Positions 46,122-56,017 of a DNA stretch of 64,000 bases are shown here, piece by piece (the first letter of the stretch is position 1; every line of letters starts with the position of its first letter). The notes under the pieces are model-generated. The model did not search any database, was not told the origin of the DNA, and was given only the letters and a program-made list of their open reading frames with translations. A program made the translations under genes and the position numbers. Source of the stretch: Levilactobacillus namurensis DSM 19117. GTDB lineage: Bacteria > Bacillota > Bacilli > Lactobacillales > Lactobacillaceae. The stretch is from NCBI RefSeq assembly GCF_001434785.1, contig NZ_AZDT01000010.1, positions 108,030-172,029 on the forward strand, read 5' to 3'.

Positions 46122-46420
46122 AGTGGACTCCTTCCACGCGACAGCTCTTCTGTCGCATTCGTCTATTCTGGGTCTATTTTACCAAAAAACGCGTCAAATC
46201 CGAAACAAAACCTAGGGAAAGGCCTAGTGAATAGGGCAAAAATCAGTAAGCTGGGAGAAAATAGCGCAGGTTCAAACCGTTTGCTTGCTTTTTGAGTCAT
46301 TGCACCAAGTCGGTTCTCGGCTCCCCAAGTGCTAATGCCACCCAAATCCATCCTGACTGCCGTTGACCGCTTATCTCTAGGTAAGCACCAGCCACTGGGA
46401 AATCAGTTTTTGCCATCGCA
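46122..46420. other. Intergenic region between BI-1 and polA
   Basis: About 300 bases hold the polA promoter region and nothing else I can name. A short antisense-like frame at 46163-46351 has no ribosome binding site and is not credible. Confidence 0.5.
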
Positions 46421-46449
46421 AAAAAAGTCCCGGCCTCAGCCGGGACTTC
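46421..46449 (-). terminator. Terminator after the BI-1 gene
   Basis: On the minus strand AAGTCCCGGC-TGAG-GCCGGGACTT is perfectly paired and followed by a T run. Confidence 0.9.
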
Positions 46450-46468
46450 CCTAAGTCATTTTTCAAGA

Positions 46469-47173
46469 TTAATCGCGACTGCCGCCACCAAAAATCCCGA
46501 TAATTTGTAAGAGTTGTAAGAACAAGTTCACGAAGTCTAAGTACAGTTGTAATGCCCCCGTAACGGCCAAACCAGTTACGGAAACTTGATCCCCATACTG
46601 CAAGTACAACTTCTGCATCTTTTGCGTGTCCCAAGCCGTCAAAGCGGAGAAGATAATCACCGCAATGAACGAGAAGATCAACGAAATCATTGGGCTCCGC
46701 AAGAAGAGGTTGATCACCATGGCGACAATCAATCCGATCAACGCCGCAGTGGCCTGAGTCCCGATCCGTGACAGATCTCGCTTAGTGGTTAAGCCAATCA
46801 CGGACATGGTCAAGAAGACAGCCGCACTTGAGACAAAGGCTTGTGCCATCGCGGCTCCCGTGTAGACAAAGGCATAACTGGAAATAACGGCTCCAGTAAT
46901 AACGGCGTACACCATCAGGCCTCCGAAAGCGACCGTTGGCCGTTTCATCGATTGGGCACTAATCACGAATGGTAAGATGAACCAGACGATCAGACCGACC
47001 AACATCCCACCACCACGCATCATACTTGCTGAACCATTGGTAACCATCAGATAAGCGGTCAACGCAGAGACTAATACCGCTAACCCCATCCAACCAAACA
47101 TCTTGGTCAGAAAACGATTCAGGCCAACTTGGGTATTAATCGTCTCGCGGGGCTGTTGTTCATAATTGTTCAT
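46469..47173 (-). CDS. Bax inhibitor-1 family membrane protein (YetJ-like)
   Basis: A 234-residue protein with seven hydrophobic segments and a C-terminal DFVNLFLQLLQIIGIFGGGS region, typical of the BI-1/YccA/YetJ family. B. subtilis YetJ is a pH-sensitive calcium leak channel; the acidic residues of its di-aspartyl sensor correspond to the region around LYLDFVNL, but the alignment was not run. Monocistronic. Start ATG 47173 behind AGGAGCG. Confidence 0.92.
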   Translation of the reverse strand: MNNYEQQPRETINTQVGLNRFLTKMFGWMGLAVLVSALTAYLMVTNGSASMMRGGGMLVGLIVWFILPFVISAQSMKRPTVAFGGLMVYAVITGAVISSYAFVYTGAAMAQAFVSSAAVFLTMSVIGLTTKRDLSRIGTQATAALIGLIVAMVINLFLRSPMISLIFSFIAVIIFSALTAWDTQKMQKLYLQYGDQVSVTGLAVTGALQLYLDFVNLFLQLLQIIGIFGGGSRD

Positions 47174-47537
47174 TTAAACGCTCCTTTTTCAAATCAATTC
47201 CCGACTTAGCTATCACAACAAGGTGTAGCTACTTTTTTGGTTTCTGGAATCTAGTTTAGCAAATTCGTCGCTAAAGGGCCAATAATCTGTCTAACAATTC
47301 CCCAATATCCACCGTTAAATCACGATTTCCCCTTATTACGACACTTTTTAGTCACGCCCAGCAAGTCATATGCTAAGATTGGGGCAACGTTGGTGGCCGC
47401 CTCCACCTAGCAACCAAACCGCGTTCCAAAATTCACAGGTTTACTGGAACTTAAACACGGGCTTACGCATTTAGCGACTACCAAAATTAACGCCATCTAC
47501 AAGTCGACTTTAAGATGAATTCTAAGGAGATGTTCCC
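47174..47537. other. Intergenic region upstream of BI-1 and DUF2785 genes
   Basis: A 364-base divergent region. It has a GGTGG/CCACC hairpin near 47391-47413 and a GTTCCA...TGGAAC dyad (47424-47451). No named regulator site or RNA family is recognised. Confidence 0.45.
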
Positions 47538-48362
47538 ATGGCACCCCAGTTTTTGACACTACAACAGGCCTTGGCTCACCCCGACCAAGCCCTCACGCCG
47601 ACTCAATTAACCCTCATGTTGGCCAACATTGGTGCCCTTGATCCGACAGTCCGTGACCAAACGATTTACAGTCTCTTTGCCCAGCAATTCGAACAGCAGA
47701 CGCTTTCACTTGATCAGAAGAATCGGATTGCCCGGCACTTGACGCAAAATCATGATCTCTTTGCATCAATTGACGGCCCCCAAAGCCCCCTGGTCTTTCT
47801 ACGAAGCTTCACCGCACTATTAACCGCGTTGGTCCTAAGCGATGACGCCCAGACCCATTGGTTGACTCCCGAATTACGCGACCATTTTTTCAACGATGCG
47901 TTGACCTATTTACCCCGTGAAACTGACCAACGTGGCTGGACAGTAAACGGTTGGGCTGATGGTGTCTCCCATGGCGCCGACCTATTGGGGGCTGCCTGGG
48001 CTCATCCGGCGTTCTCCATCGATGCCGTTAAGGCCGCTCTACACGCCTTGACGACGGTCCTGTTGCGCCAAACTCAGGTCTTTCAATTCGACGAGGAACC
48101 CCGCTTGGCCATGACCCTTGTGATGGCGTTTCAGGCTCACCATTTAACGACCGACCAGTTAAAGAATTGGTTAGCCATGACTGACCAGCAACTCTGGCAC
48201 GGCTTTGATTTTGATGACTTAAGCAGGGTCGCCCGCCTACATAACTGGTTAAGCGTGCTCCACCATCTTATGTTTCTGATTCCCGCCAATGCGGCCATTC
48301 AAGCTCAAATTACGACACTCAGTCAGCACTATTACCAGGTTAATGGTTACTTGCCTCGCTAA
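47538..48362 (+). CDS. DUF2785 domain-containing protein
   Basis: A 274-residue soluble, mostly helical protein. The conserved DUF2785 core is RGWTVNGWADGVSHGADLLG, followed by helical repeats. Function is unknown. No signal peptide or membrane helix. ATG 47538 follows AAGGAG. Single plus-strand gene that converges on murC and shares a bidirectional terminator with it. Confidence 0.88.
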   Translation: MAPQFLTLQQALAHPDQALTPTQLTLMLANIGALDPTVRDQTIYSLFAQQFEQQTLSLDQKNRIARHLTQNHDLFASIDGPQSPLVFLRSFTALLTALVLSDDAQTHWLTPELRDHFFNDALTYLPRETDQRGWTVNGWADGVSHGADLLGAAWAHPAFSIDAVKAALHALTTVLLRQTQVFQFDEEPRLAMTLVMAFQAHHLTTDQLKNWLAMTDQQLWHGFDFDDLSRVARLHNWLSVLHHLMFLIPANAAIQAQITTLSQHYYQVNGYLPR

Positions 48363-48402
48363 AAAATGGCTGTCATTCCCTAATCGGAGTGACAGCCATT
48401 TT
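48363..48402. terminator. Bidirectional terminator
   Basis: AAAATGGCTGTCA and TGACAGCCATTTT pair perfectly around a 14-base loop between converging DUF2785 and murC genes. Confidence 0.92.
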
Positions 48403-48412
48403 AATTCATGCT

Positions 48413-49744
48413 TTAGTTATTCTTTAAGGACAAGTGACTCAGTAAATCTTCGTAGGCCCGTTCGTACTTCTGAACGTCACCGGCACCCATGAAGACCACA
48501 ACGGCATCGTGGTAGTCCAGTAACGGTGACATGTTGTCGACCGTCAAGATTTCGCCACCCTTACTGATCTTCGCAGCTAAGTCCTTACTGGAGACCGCAC
48601 CTTGCGTCTCCCGGGCAGAACTGAAGATGTTGGTCAGATAGACTTTATCCGCCAAGTTGAGACTCTTGGCAAAGTCGTCCATCAGCGCAATCGTCCGGCT
48701 AAAGGTGTGGGGCTGGAAGACCGCAATAATCTCCTTATCTGGGTACTTTTGCCGTGCGGCGTCCAACGTCGCCTTGATTTCAGATGGATGGTGCGCATAG
48801 TCGTCAATGATCGTCATATCGGCAACTTTACGCTCCGTAAACCGGCGCTTGACCCCTTTGAAGTCAGCCAATTCACGCTTGATCTCGTCCATGTTGACCT
48901 TTTCAAAGTAAGCCACCGCAATGACGGCCAGACTGTTCAGAACGTTGTGTTCCCCAAACAGGTGAATCTCAAAGTTGCCTAGGCACTTGCCGTCATGGTA
49001 AACGTCAAAGTTCGAGCCCGTAGTTGACCGCTTGATATTCTTGGCTTGGAAGTCATCCCGGTCACTGGTCCCGTAGTAGTAGACGGGCACATCCGTCTTC
49101 AGCTTCCGCAGCTCAGGGTCGTCCCCCCAAGCAAAGATGCCCTTCTTAACCTGGTTAGCCCAAGTCTCAAAGGCGCTGTACACATCATCAATTCCCGTGT
49201 AGTAATCTGGGTGATCAAAATCAATGTTAGTCATGATGGCATAATCGGGGCTGGTCGCCAGGAAGTGCCGCCGGTATTCATCCGCTTCGTACACGAAGAA
49301 CCGGGCATTAGGCGTCCCTTTGCCAGTGCCATCGCCGATTAAGTAAGAGGTTGGCGCCACGCCACTTAAGACGTGCGATAACAGCCCCGTCGTACTGGTT
49401 TTTCCGTGAGCACCGGCGACCCCAATGCTGGTATAACCTTCAATCAGGTGGCCTAAGAATTCATGGTAACGGTAAACGGGCAGTCCCATCTCCCGCGCCT
49501 TTTTGATTTCAGGATGGTCATCGGTAAACGAATTCCCCGCAATCACCGTTAACCCCTGGTGAATGTTGGCTTCATCAAAAGGCATGACCTTGATATCGGC
49601 CTTTTCCAATCCCCGTTGGGTAAACGTATACTGCGTGATATCTGAGCCCTGAACTTGAAAACCCTTATCATGTAAAATCAAGGCGAGGGCACTCATCCCT
49701 GATCCTTTAATTCCGACAAAATGGTACACCGTTGCGTTATCCAT
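48413..49744 (-). CDS. murC: UDP-N-acetylmuramate--L-alanine ligase
   Basis: Adds L-Ala to UDP-MurNAc, the first peptide step of peptidoglycan synthesis. The 443-residue protein has the N-terminal UDP-binding Rossmann domain ([15 protein letters not shown]), the ATP loop [15 protein letters not shown] and [14 protein letters not shown] of the Mur ligases. Start ATG 49744, with GAGGATC upstream, is preferred over a codon eight positions earlier. Downstream of sftA, the same order as in B. subtilis. Confidence 0.97.
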   Translation of the reverse strand: MDNATVYHFVGIKGSGMSALALILHDKGFQVQGSDITQYTFTQRGLEKADIKVMPFDEANIHQGLTVIAGNSFTDDHPEIKKAREMGLPVYRYHEFLGHLIEGYTSIGVAGAHGKTSTTGLLSHVLSGVAPTSYLIGDGTGKGTPNARFFVYEADEYRRHFLATSPDYAIMTNIDFDHPDYYTGIDDVYSAFETWANQVKKGIFAWGDDPELRKLKTDVPVYYYGTSDRDDFQAKNIKRSTTGSNFDVYHDGKCLGNFEIHLFGEHNVLNSLAVIAVAYFEKVNMDEIKRELADFKGVKRRFTERKVADMTIIDDYAHHPSEIKATLDAARQKYPDKEIIAVFQPHTFSRTIALMDDFAKSLNLADKVYLTNIFSSARETQGAVSSKDLAAKISKGGEILTVDNMSPLLDYHDAVVVFMGAGDVQKYERAYEDLLSHLSLKNN

Positions 49745-49884
49745 TAAATGATCCTCTTTTCTACTCAACTCAGTCCGATTTTAGTAATTCCCAAGACCCG
49801 TTTGAGCTGCTCTATTACCAGTTTAGCATATCCCCCACCCCCATAAAAGAACCGGGGGCTTAATCCAAGTGAGACCTATTCATT

Positions 49885-52752
49885 TTATGATGAAAAGGGT
49901 GCATCCTGGTCATGGGGTTCCGGTAGATCCTTGCCCAAGTCATCAGGCGTTAGGTAGACCTCCCGGGGTTTGGACCCGTGCTGTGGGGAGACATAGTTGT
50001 GCTGTTCCAGGTCGTCAATCAGATTGGCAGCCCGGTTGTACCCAATGGAGAAGACTCGTTGCAGTTTCGAGGTCGAAACCGTTTTCTCCTGTGCAATGTA
50101 TTCTAACACTTTCGGCAGGAGTTCGTCCTGGTTCTCCGCATCGGTTTCTTGCTTCAACAAACCATTTGGTTCAAACGCATACTGGGGCTTTCCTTGCGTC
50201 CGCACGAAGTCCGTGACCCGATCCACTTCGGCTTCCACAAAGGCACCTTGTAACCGCATCGGCTGACTCGCGCCGTTCCCCAAGTAAAGCATATCGCCAC
50301 GTCCCAGCAGGCTTTCGGCACCCGTGGTATCCAGAATCGTTCGTGAATCGATCTGACTCGAAACCATAAATGCGATTCGGGTCGGAATGTTGTTCTTAAT
50401 GGTCCCGGTCACGATATCCACACTTGGCCGTTGGGTTGCGACCAACAGGTGAATACCGGCTGCTCGGGCCTTCTGCGTGATGCGGACAATGTAATCTTGG
50501 ACTTCGCTCGCCGCCATCATCATCAGGTCAGCTAATTCGTCGATAATGATCACGATGTACGGCATCTTCAGACCCGGTTCATCGTTGGCATCCGCGCGAT
50601 CGTTAAACTGCTCGATGTTCCGCACACCGGCCGCAGCCAGCTTTTCGTACCGTTGATCCATCTCCGTGACGACCCACTTCAACGCTGCCGCGGCGGCCTT
50701 AGGGTCGGAAATGACTGGGGCCAACAAGTGAGGCAACCCATCGTATGGCGCCATTTCAACGGCCTTAGGATCAATCAGCAGTAGCTTGACCTGTTGCGGG
50801 TTGGCCTTATACAGAATCGACAGCAGCAGAGAATTGATGAAGACACTCTTCCCGGATCCCGTTGCACCGGCAATCAACCCGTGGGGCATCTTCCGTAAGT
50901 CAGTGACTTGCGGTTGACCAAAGAGGTCGACCCCTAAAGCAACCGTCAGAGGAGACTCATTATGCTGGAACGCTGGTGAATTCAAGATTTCTGATAACAT
51001 GACCGGCCGCGACTTCTTGTTCGGGATTTCAATCCCCACCGTGGTCTTCCCCGGAATCGGCGCTTCAATTCGGATATCCTTAGCGGCCAACGCCAGCTTC
51101 AAATCATCGTTTAAGTTGGTAATCTTGCTGACTTTGACGCCTAAGGCTAACTTGACTTGGAACTGCGTGACGGTCGGGCCAATGGTCCAGTCCGTGACGT
51201 GCGCGTCCACGTGAAAGGCACTCAAGGTGGCGTCTAAGACCGTCGCTTGGTGTTCGATCCATTCATCCATGGCTTGCTCATCCGGAACCACTGGTTTAGG
51301 TAACAGCCCAATATCCGGGAAGTGATAGCCCCGCGCCGTCAAGTCAGCTGGCGTCGGCGCTGGTGTTGCCGCAGAATGAGGACCGCCAGCAAATAAGGCC
51401 AAGTCGCGTTGGTCGTTCCCCTCTTCTTGCATAATATCTCCCAAGGAGTGGCCCAACCCCCGAGTTGGTTTTGCTTTAGGTTTAGTGGCAACAGGCGTCT
51501 GGCGGGTCTGATGAGTCTCATTCGATGTCGTGGCTGGTTCAGTCGGTGTCGCTTGATCATCGGTATCGGCAGTCTCAGCCGGTTGCTGGTCTGTGGCCGC
51601 TGGCGTTTCAGCCTGCACATCAGTCGATTGCGTATCCGCTTGGGCAACGGCCTTCGCCGGCGTGACCGACTCTGTAGAATGTTCAGGTTTCTCGGTACGC
51701 GCTAACAACCGTTGAACATCGTGATCCGCTTGATTAGTCGATTCGTCATTCGGCGTAACGGGGTCCCCTCCCCTATCCTCTTGTGGTACCGTCCCAACCG
51801 GGAGGTAATCCATCGTTGACGGTGTAACCGGCCGGGAAGTTAAGTCCGAATCCGGCGTCGAAGCCACTACTTCCGGTTCTGCTTCCGGTTCAGCCGTCGG
51901 TTCATCTACCGGTGTATCGGCTACCTTCTCAGACAACTGTTCCACCGGAACTTCCGGATAGAAAATCTCCGTAGGCTTGGGTTCGACTAACGTTGCCTGT
52001 GCTTCCGGGTCTTCCCCGGCCGGCTCGTGCGGTGTCTCAGTCGGCGTGGTGACCGTAGGCTCTAGAGATGTGGGTTCAGAATCAGTGGCCGCTGGCTCGG
52101 GATCAGCGGGTAAGGCCACCCCCGCAGGCGCTTCAGGATTCGTAGTGACTGATGAAACCGTCTCCTGTTCATCTACGACGGTCATCGGTGTCTCAGCATC
52201 ATCTTGGGGATCTGAGCTGGCCCGATCCGCTGGTGTGGATGCTGTAACGGGCACCGGTTCATCGACTGCCGGCACCGGTGTGGGATCATCCGAGGCCGTG
52301 ACCGACCCCTGATGAGTCGTTGCACTAGTCGGCGTCGACACTGCTTGTGTCGTGACGGTTTCGTCACTAGCCGTCTGGTCTTCATCCGACGTAACCACAC
52401 TAGGTGTCACTAGCCGCAAGAAGCTATCATCCGTTTTTTTTAATTGTGCGATTAAGCGTTGATAATGCTGTTGTTGACTGTTACTCTCCCGGTGAGTCCA
52501 GTGGAGCTGCTTGGGCACCTCTGTCACCTGAAAAGGTCGGTAATTAGGTTTTTCTGCCGCCGACGTCACCTCGGCAGTGTCGGGATGCGGCGTCGTGACT
52601 GGCTTTTGTGTCGTCCGTTCTCCACGGGTATTGCGCCGCTGGCGTTCTTTAACTTGTGATTCAGCCCGCTCAGTAATCGGGGCTTCTCGTTTAACTGGTG
52701 TCGGTTTTACCGGAAATTTACGGTAAAACGCAGGCCCATCATAGTGCTCCAT
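49885..52752 (-). CDS. sftA: Soluble DNA translocase SftA (FtsK/SpoIIIE family)
   Basis: Pumps DNA away from the closing septum. The 955-residue protein starts at ATG 52752 behind AAGGAGG and has no membrane helices, unlike SpoIIIE, matching B. subtilis SftA (YtpT). Residues about 1-430 are a Pro/Thr/Glu-rich low-complexity linker. The motor follows: alpha/beta domains with Walker A GATGSGKSVFINSL, Walker B VIIIDELADLMM, then TGAESLLGRGDMLYL. A C-terminal gamma winged helix (YNRAANLIDDLEQHNYVSPQ) reads polar sequences. It sits between ytpR and murC, but a terminator separates it from ytpR. Confidence 0.93.
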   Translation of the reverse strand: MEHYDGPAFYRKFPVKPTPVKREAPITERAESQVKERQRRNTRGERTTQKPVTTPHPDTAEVTSAAEKPNYRPFQVTEVPKQLHWTHRESNSQQQHYQRLIAQLKKTDDSFLRLVTPSVVTSDEDQTASDETVTTQAVSTPTSATTHQGSVTASDDPTPVPAVDEPVPVTASTPADRASSDPQDDAETPMTVVDEQETVSSVTTNPEAPAGVALPADPEPAATDSEPTSLEPTVTTPTETPHEPAGEDPEAQATLVEPKPTEIFYPEVPVEQLSEKVADTPVDEPTAEPEAEPEVVASTPDSDLTSRPVTPSTMDYLPVGTVPQEDRGGDPVTPNDESTNQADHDVQRLLARTEKPEHSTESVTPAKAVAQADTQSTDVQAETPAATDQQPAETADTDDQATPTEPATTSNETHQTRQTPVATKPKAKPTRGLGHSLGDIMQEEGNDQRDLALFAGGPHSAATPAPTPADLTARGYHFPDIGLLPKPVVPDEQAMDEWIEHQATVLDATLSAFHVDAHVTDWTIGPTVTQFQVKLALGVKVSKITNLNDDLKLALAAKDIRIEAPIPGKTTVGIEIPNKKSRPVMLSEILNSPAFQHNESPLTVALGVDLFGQPQVTDLRKMPHGLIAGATGSGKSVFINSLLLSILYKANPQQVKLLLIDPKAVEMAPYDGLPHLLAPVISDPKAAAAALKWVVTEMDQRYEKLAAAGVRNIEQFNDRADANDEPGLKMPYIVIIIDELADLMMMAASEVQDYIVRITQKARAAGIHLLVATQRPSVDIVTGTIKNNIPTRIAFMVSSQIDSRTILDTTGAESLLGRGDMLYLGNGASQPMRLQGAFVEAEVDRVTDFVRTQGKPQYAFEPNGLLKQETDAENQDELLPKVLEYIAQEKTVSTSKLQRVFSIGYNRAANLIDDLEQHNYVSPQHGSKPREVYLTPDDLGKDLPEPHDQDAPFSS

Positions 52753-52886
52753 GTTGCTTCCTCCTTGACGGAAAATCTTCCATCGTTTTTTGATTTAAAA
52801 GAGGAGCAGTCGTGATCGTCAACGACGATGTGACGCATTCCCTGGTTTTATCGGCAAACAAAGTTGCTAATCCTACTTATTGTACA

Positions 52887-52923
52887 CAAAAAAGCGGGTC
52901 GCCGACAAGGGCTGACCCGCTTT
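52887..52923 (-). terminator. Terminator after ytpR
   Basis: On the minus strand AAAGCGGGTC and GACCCGCTTTTTT pair around a G/C-containing loop, separating ytpP-ytpR from sftA. Confidence 0.9.
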
Positions 52924-52958
52924 CCTACCTAATTCTTAGACTGTTTTTTAAGTTCGCG

Positions 52959-53600
52959 TTATTCGGCCGCAAAAATCGTTTGTCCCCGGTCAAAATCAAA
53001 GGCATCACCGACTTGATAATCATCAGGCAGAATCAGTGCCCCAGGCCGCTGCGGTGCATTGGCCAGTCCGAGTTCGCGACCAGAACAGATCATCCCATTG
53101 CTAGGGACGCCCCGTAACTCGCCCGGCCAGATGATGACACCGTTGGGCATCATTGCCCCGACTTCCGCCACCACGACCTTAATGTCCGCTTGCATGTTAG
53201 GCGAACCACTCACGATTTGCAACGTGTGCCCGTCTTCCACTTCGGTTTCAGTAACCAATAAGTGGTCTGAATCCGGATGAGGCGTCGCCGTCTTGACATA
53301 CCCGACGACGAACCGAGAAGCCTTTTCAGCCTCCAATTCGCCAGCAAACCCCGCGTCCTCTAACTTTTGGTTCAATGCCGCAACATCTTCAGCGGACAAG
53401 AAGACTTGCCCTTGTCCCGTTAAATTCGGCAAAATCTGAGAAACGTCGAAGAAATTGTACCCGAGACTCTTTTCGGTCTCTGGGTCGTAAATCCGGGCAA
53501 CACCCTCACGAACCGTGTGGGCCTGTTGTGGCGTGTCTTGCGCAATGACAACAATCAATGTATCCCCTAACTCCTGGGGATTATAACTAGCAATTAACAT
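52959..53600 (-). CDS. ytpR: tRNA-binding OB-fold protein YtpR
   Basis: A 213-residue protein with an N-terminal DUF4479 region (about 1-95) and a C-terminal tRNA-binding OB-fold like that of PheT. Its core includes VGYVKTATPHPDSDHLLVTE, LQIVSGSPNM and VPSNGMICSGRELGL. Function unproven; B. subtilis has the same ytpP-ytpQ-ytpR-sftA order. The start ATG 53600 follows AAGGA. A ytpQ (DUF1444) gene is missing between ytpP and ytpR here. Confidence 0.93.
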   Translation of the reverse strand: MLIASYNPQELGDTLIVVIAQDTPQQAHTVREGVARIYDPETEKSLGYNFFDVSQILPNLTGQGQVFLSAEDVAALNQKLEDAGFAGELEAEKASRFVVGYVKTATPHPDSDHLLVTETEVEDGHTLQIVSGSPNMQADIKVVVAEVGAMMPNGVIIWPGELRGVPSNGMICSGRELGLANAPQRPGALILPDDYQVGDAFDFDRGQTIFAAE

Positions 53601-53622
53601 GTCGGAATCCTTTCAAACTGTT

Positions 53623-53955
53623 TTAGTCGGCAGGTGTTGATAACGAATTGATAAAGGTCTCAACTTCTGCCTTGGTCTTGCGATCCTTGTTCACTAAGCG
53701 GCCGATTTCTTGACCATCAGCGTAGGCGATGAAGCTAGGAATCCCAAAGACGTTGAGATCTGCGGCCAAGTCGATATTCTCGTCCCGGTCAACCGCAATA
53801 AACTTAAAGTCGGGGTATTCCGCTTCAATGGCAGGCATCGCAGGCTTGATGAATGCGCAATCTGGGCACCAGGTCGCCGAGAAGAACAGCATGGTTTTGC
53901 CACTCTTCACCACGTCTTTTAAGTCAGCGGATGACATCTTAGGTAATTGTTCCAT
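53623..53955 (-). CDS. ytpP: Thioredoxin-like protein YtpP
   Basis: A 110-residue thioredoxin-fold protein with active site WCPDC (FSATWCPDCAFIKPAMPAIE) and cis-Pro loop GIPSFIAYADG. The CPDC motif differs from CGPC of classical thioredoxin and suggests a distinct redox role. YtpP is linked to bacillithiol-type redox control in Bacillus; whether that applies here is unknown. Leads the ytpP-ytpR transcript. Confidence 0.92.
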   Translation of the reverse strand: MEQLPKMSSADLKDVVKSGKTMLFFSATWCPDCAFIKPAMPAIEAEYPDFKFIAVDRDENIDLAADLNVFGIPSFIAYADGQEIGRLVNKDRKTKAEVETFINSLSTPAD

Positions 53956-54125
53956 TAGTAAACGCTCCTTTATTTAAGTCTAAATTTACAACACCGCATA
54001 ATTATAGCATTTTTAGGCTGGTTGTCGAACTTTAAGCTCTTACTTTTTCAAAGTAAAATCCGCTTTACGGGACTTTCTGGATTCAACCAACGCCACTTCC
54101 CCGTCCGAATGGCCCTCTCGTCACC

Positions 54126-54173
54126 AAAAAGAAAACACCGATCAAGCTGCCTAGCGCAACTTTTATCGGTGTC
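54126..54173 (-). terminator. Terminator after the DUF5776 protein gene
   Basis: On the minus strand GACACCGATAAAAG and an imperfect CTTGATCGGTGTTTTC arm pair around an inner GCGC loop and are followed by T-rich sequence. Confidence 0.75.
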
Positions 54174-54179
54174 AATTCC

Positions 54180-55973
54180 TTATTTGATGACCTTAACCTG
54201 AGCTTGGTTAGCGGTGATGTACCCGCCACTCACCTGATAGCGTAAGACGTCTTTGTGACTAAAGTCACGACTGGCCGCGTAATCCCATCCGCGAACGGCT
54301 ATTTTCTGGCCTTTCCGGTAGTGATGGTTGATTTGTTTAAGATTGACCGTTGTGTAACGGTTTATGGCTTTCTTGGTCTGTACGCGTTTGACCATCGCTT
54401 GTTGTCCACTGATCACTAACTTCTTGTTCGCCGTGACGTACTGGCCATTCGTCAGTTGCATCCGCGTCGTCAAATGATGCCGTACAATCTTCTTGACCTT
54501 CAGAACTTGGCCTTGACGGTAATGCTTAGTCCGCTTGGTCAGGTCCTTGTTTTGGTAGGCGTTGACCCCTGCTGGATTAATCACCGTCAAAGTCTTTTGT
54601 TTGGTTTGGTAATAAACGGGCGCGGTATAGGTCGCGTTAGCGGTGATATACCCCTTCTTCCCGTACGTCGTGCTTTGATGGTTCACATCTTTGACGCGGT
54701 AACGCAGCGCCCCCGTCTTAGAAGTGGCGTAATCCGTGACCACGAACATTGGCCGGTTGATTCGCGACTGCTTAGCGTACCATTGCCGCCGCGTCTTCGT
54801 AGAGAAGTTGCGACTACTGTACAGCCCAATCTTCTTTGTCGCGTACACAGCCGTCCCCTTCTTAGCCGGCGTTACCGCCGCCCCAGCTTCCCCAGCTGTG
54901 ACCTCATCATCTTGATTGGGCGTGGTAACCTCTGGTTGTTCGGGAAGAATTGGCGTTACCGGTGTGGTTGGGAGCGTAGGCTTCTCCGGTGTCACCGGTT
55001 TATCCGGATCAGGATCCGGCGTTGGTTCTGGATCTGGTGTCACTGGTTTAGCCGGTTCGATGGGATTAGTCGGCGTGGTCGCCGTTTCCCCATCATCAAA
55101 AGCGAAGGCAACTGGCATCATGATCACCAGATTCAACGTCTTCAGTCCCGTCTTCGGATCCGTCGAAACCAACCAATCCGCTGGCGATTCTAACAGGTCT
55201 CGCGTGCTCTGCTCGCTTCCTTGCGCGTCCACTTTCGTCAGGTCCAAGTCCCGGTTGGTCAGGCCATACTGCGTCGCTACTTGGTTAGTCCCGTCTTGCG
55301 ACGTCGAGTACATCAGCGTGTTAAAGGTCTTGTCATCAGTCAAGGCCGTTTCATAAGCCTTAGGCATCCACTCGCCACCTTCACGCTCTCCAGCCGCATC
55401 AATGTAAGCCTTGATTTGCGGGTAATCGGCCACATAGTCCGCTCGGGTATAACGACCCTCGAGGTATAACTGCGTGCTTTTAATGGTCCAAGCGACAAAC
55501 CCTGCCGCTTGTGCCATTTGGTCGACCGTTGTCGCGATATCCATATCGTTTTCGCCATTAATAGCTGCCGTAAATTCAGCAACCGTTTCTCCCTTTTTCA
55601 GCGTCAAATCCCCCATTAACGGGTTAAACGCATTACGAATAACCTCTTTGGACATGCCGCTAGGGTACGTAAGACCGTCCATGTACGCATCGTCTGCTAA
55701 TTGCTCTTTGGTCAGTGTTTCAGGTAAGCCCGCCACCATGGGGTTCAGTGCCGTTCGCCACTGTCCCTTAGACCAAGCGTAACTTAAAGGCAGCGTAACC
55801 TCACCAATATCGTAAGTTGTGGTATCTTCTGCCGTCGTCTTTTGATCTTTAGTTACCGTTGTGGGTGTCGTTTCTGCTTGCGCAATTACTGGGGATAGAG
55901 CTCCCGAAGACCCGACTGCCATGGTTAAGACTGCCGTTGTAATTAGTAATTTTTTAAGTTGTTTGGTTGCCAT
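54180..55973 (-). CDS. Secreted protein with C-terminal DUF5776 repeats
   Basis: A 598-residue exported protein. The signal peptide is LLITTAVLTMAVGSSGALSP followed by an AQA cleavage site. Residues about 50-300 form a domain of unknown type. A Pro/Asp/Thr-rich low-complexity linker (about 300-370) follows. The C-terminal 220 residues are Lys/Tyr-rich SH3-like repeats (segments LYSSRNFSTKTRRQWYAKQS, GKKGYITANATY, then GWDYAASRDFSHKD), as in DUF5776 and related lactobacillar surface domains. No LPXTG motif is present, so wall attachment would be by the basic repeats. The start is ATG 55973, behind GGTGG. Role in adhesion or host or food-matrix contact is inference. Confidence 0.85.
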   Translation of the reverse strand: MATKQLKKLLITTAVLTMAVGSSGALSPVIAQAETTPTTVTKDQKTTAEDTTTYDIGEVTLPLSYAWSKGQWRTALNPMVAGLPETLTKEQLADDAYMDGLTYPSGMSKEVIRNAFNPLMGDLTLKKGETVAEFTAAINGENDMDIATTVDQMAQAAGFVAWTIKSTQLYLEGRYTRADYVADYPQIKAYIDAAGEREGGEWMPKAYETALTDDKTFNTLMYSTSQDGTNQVATQYGLTNRDLDLTKVDAQGSEQSTRDLLESPADWLVSTDPKTGLKTLNLVIMMPVAFAFDDGETATTPTNPIEPAKPVTPDPEPTPDPDPDKPVTPEKPTLPTTPVTPILPEQPEVTTPNQDDEVTAGEAGAAVTPAKKGTAVYATKKIGLYSSRNFSTKTRRQWYAKQSRINRPMFVVTDYATSKTGALRYRVKDVNHQSTTYGKKGYITANATYTAPVYYQTKQKTLTVINPAGVNAYQNKDLTKRTKHYRQGQVLKVKKIVRHHLTTRMQLTNGQYVTANKKLVISGQQAMVKRVQTKKAINRYTTVNLKQINHHYRKGQKIAVRGWDYAASRDFSHKDVLRYQVSGGYITANQAQVKVIK

Positions 55974-55997
55974 TTTATGAGTCACCACCGTATTTAA

Positions 55998-56011
55998 TGT
56001 TAGCGCTTTAT
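55998..56011. promoter_or_regulatory. Probable cre (CcpA) site
   Basis: On the minus strand ATAAAGCGCTAACA matches the Gram-positive cre consensus TGWAANCGNTNWCA at 12 of 14 positions, including the central CG and CA end. It lies just downstream of the putative transcription start of the secreted protein gene, where CcpA acts as a roadblock. Confidence 0.55.
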
Positions 56012-56017
56012 CATCCG

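Noticed and set aside
46163..46351. Short minus-strand frame upstream of polA
   Set aside because: No ribosome binding site and no recognisable sequence.
54456..55193. A 245-codon plus-strand open frame over the secreted protein gene
   Set aside because: It is antisense to a gene with a clear signal peptide and repeats, is Arg-rich in a shadow-like way and has no ribosome binding site.
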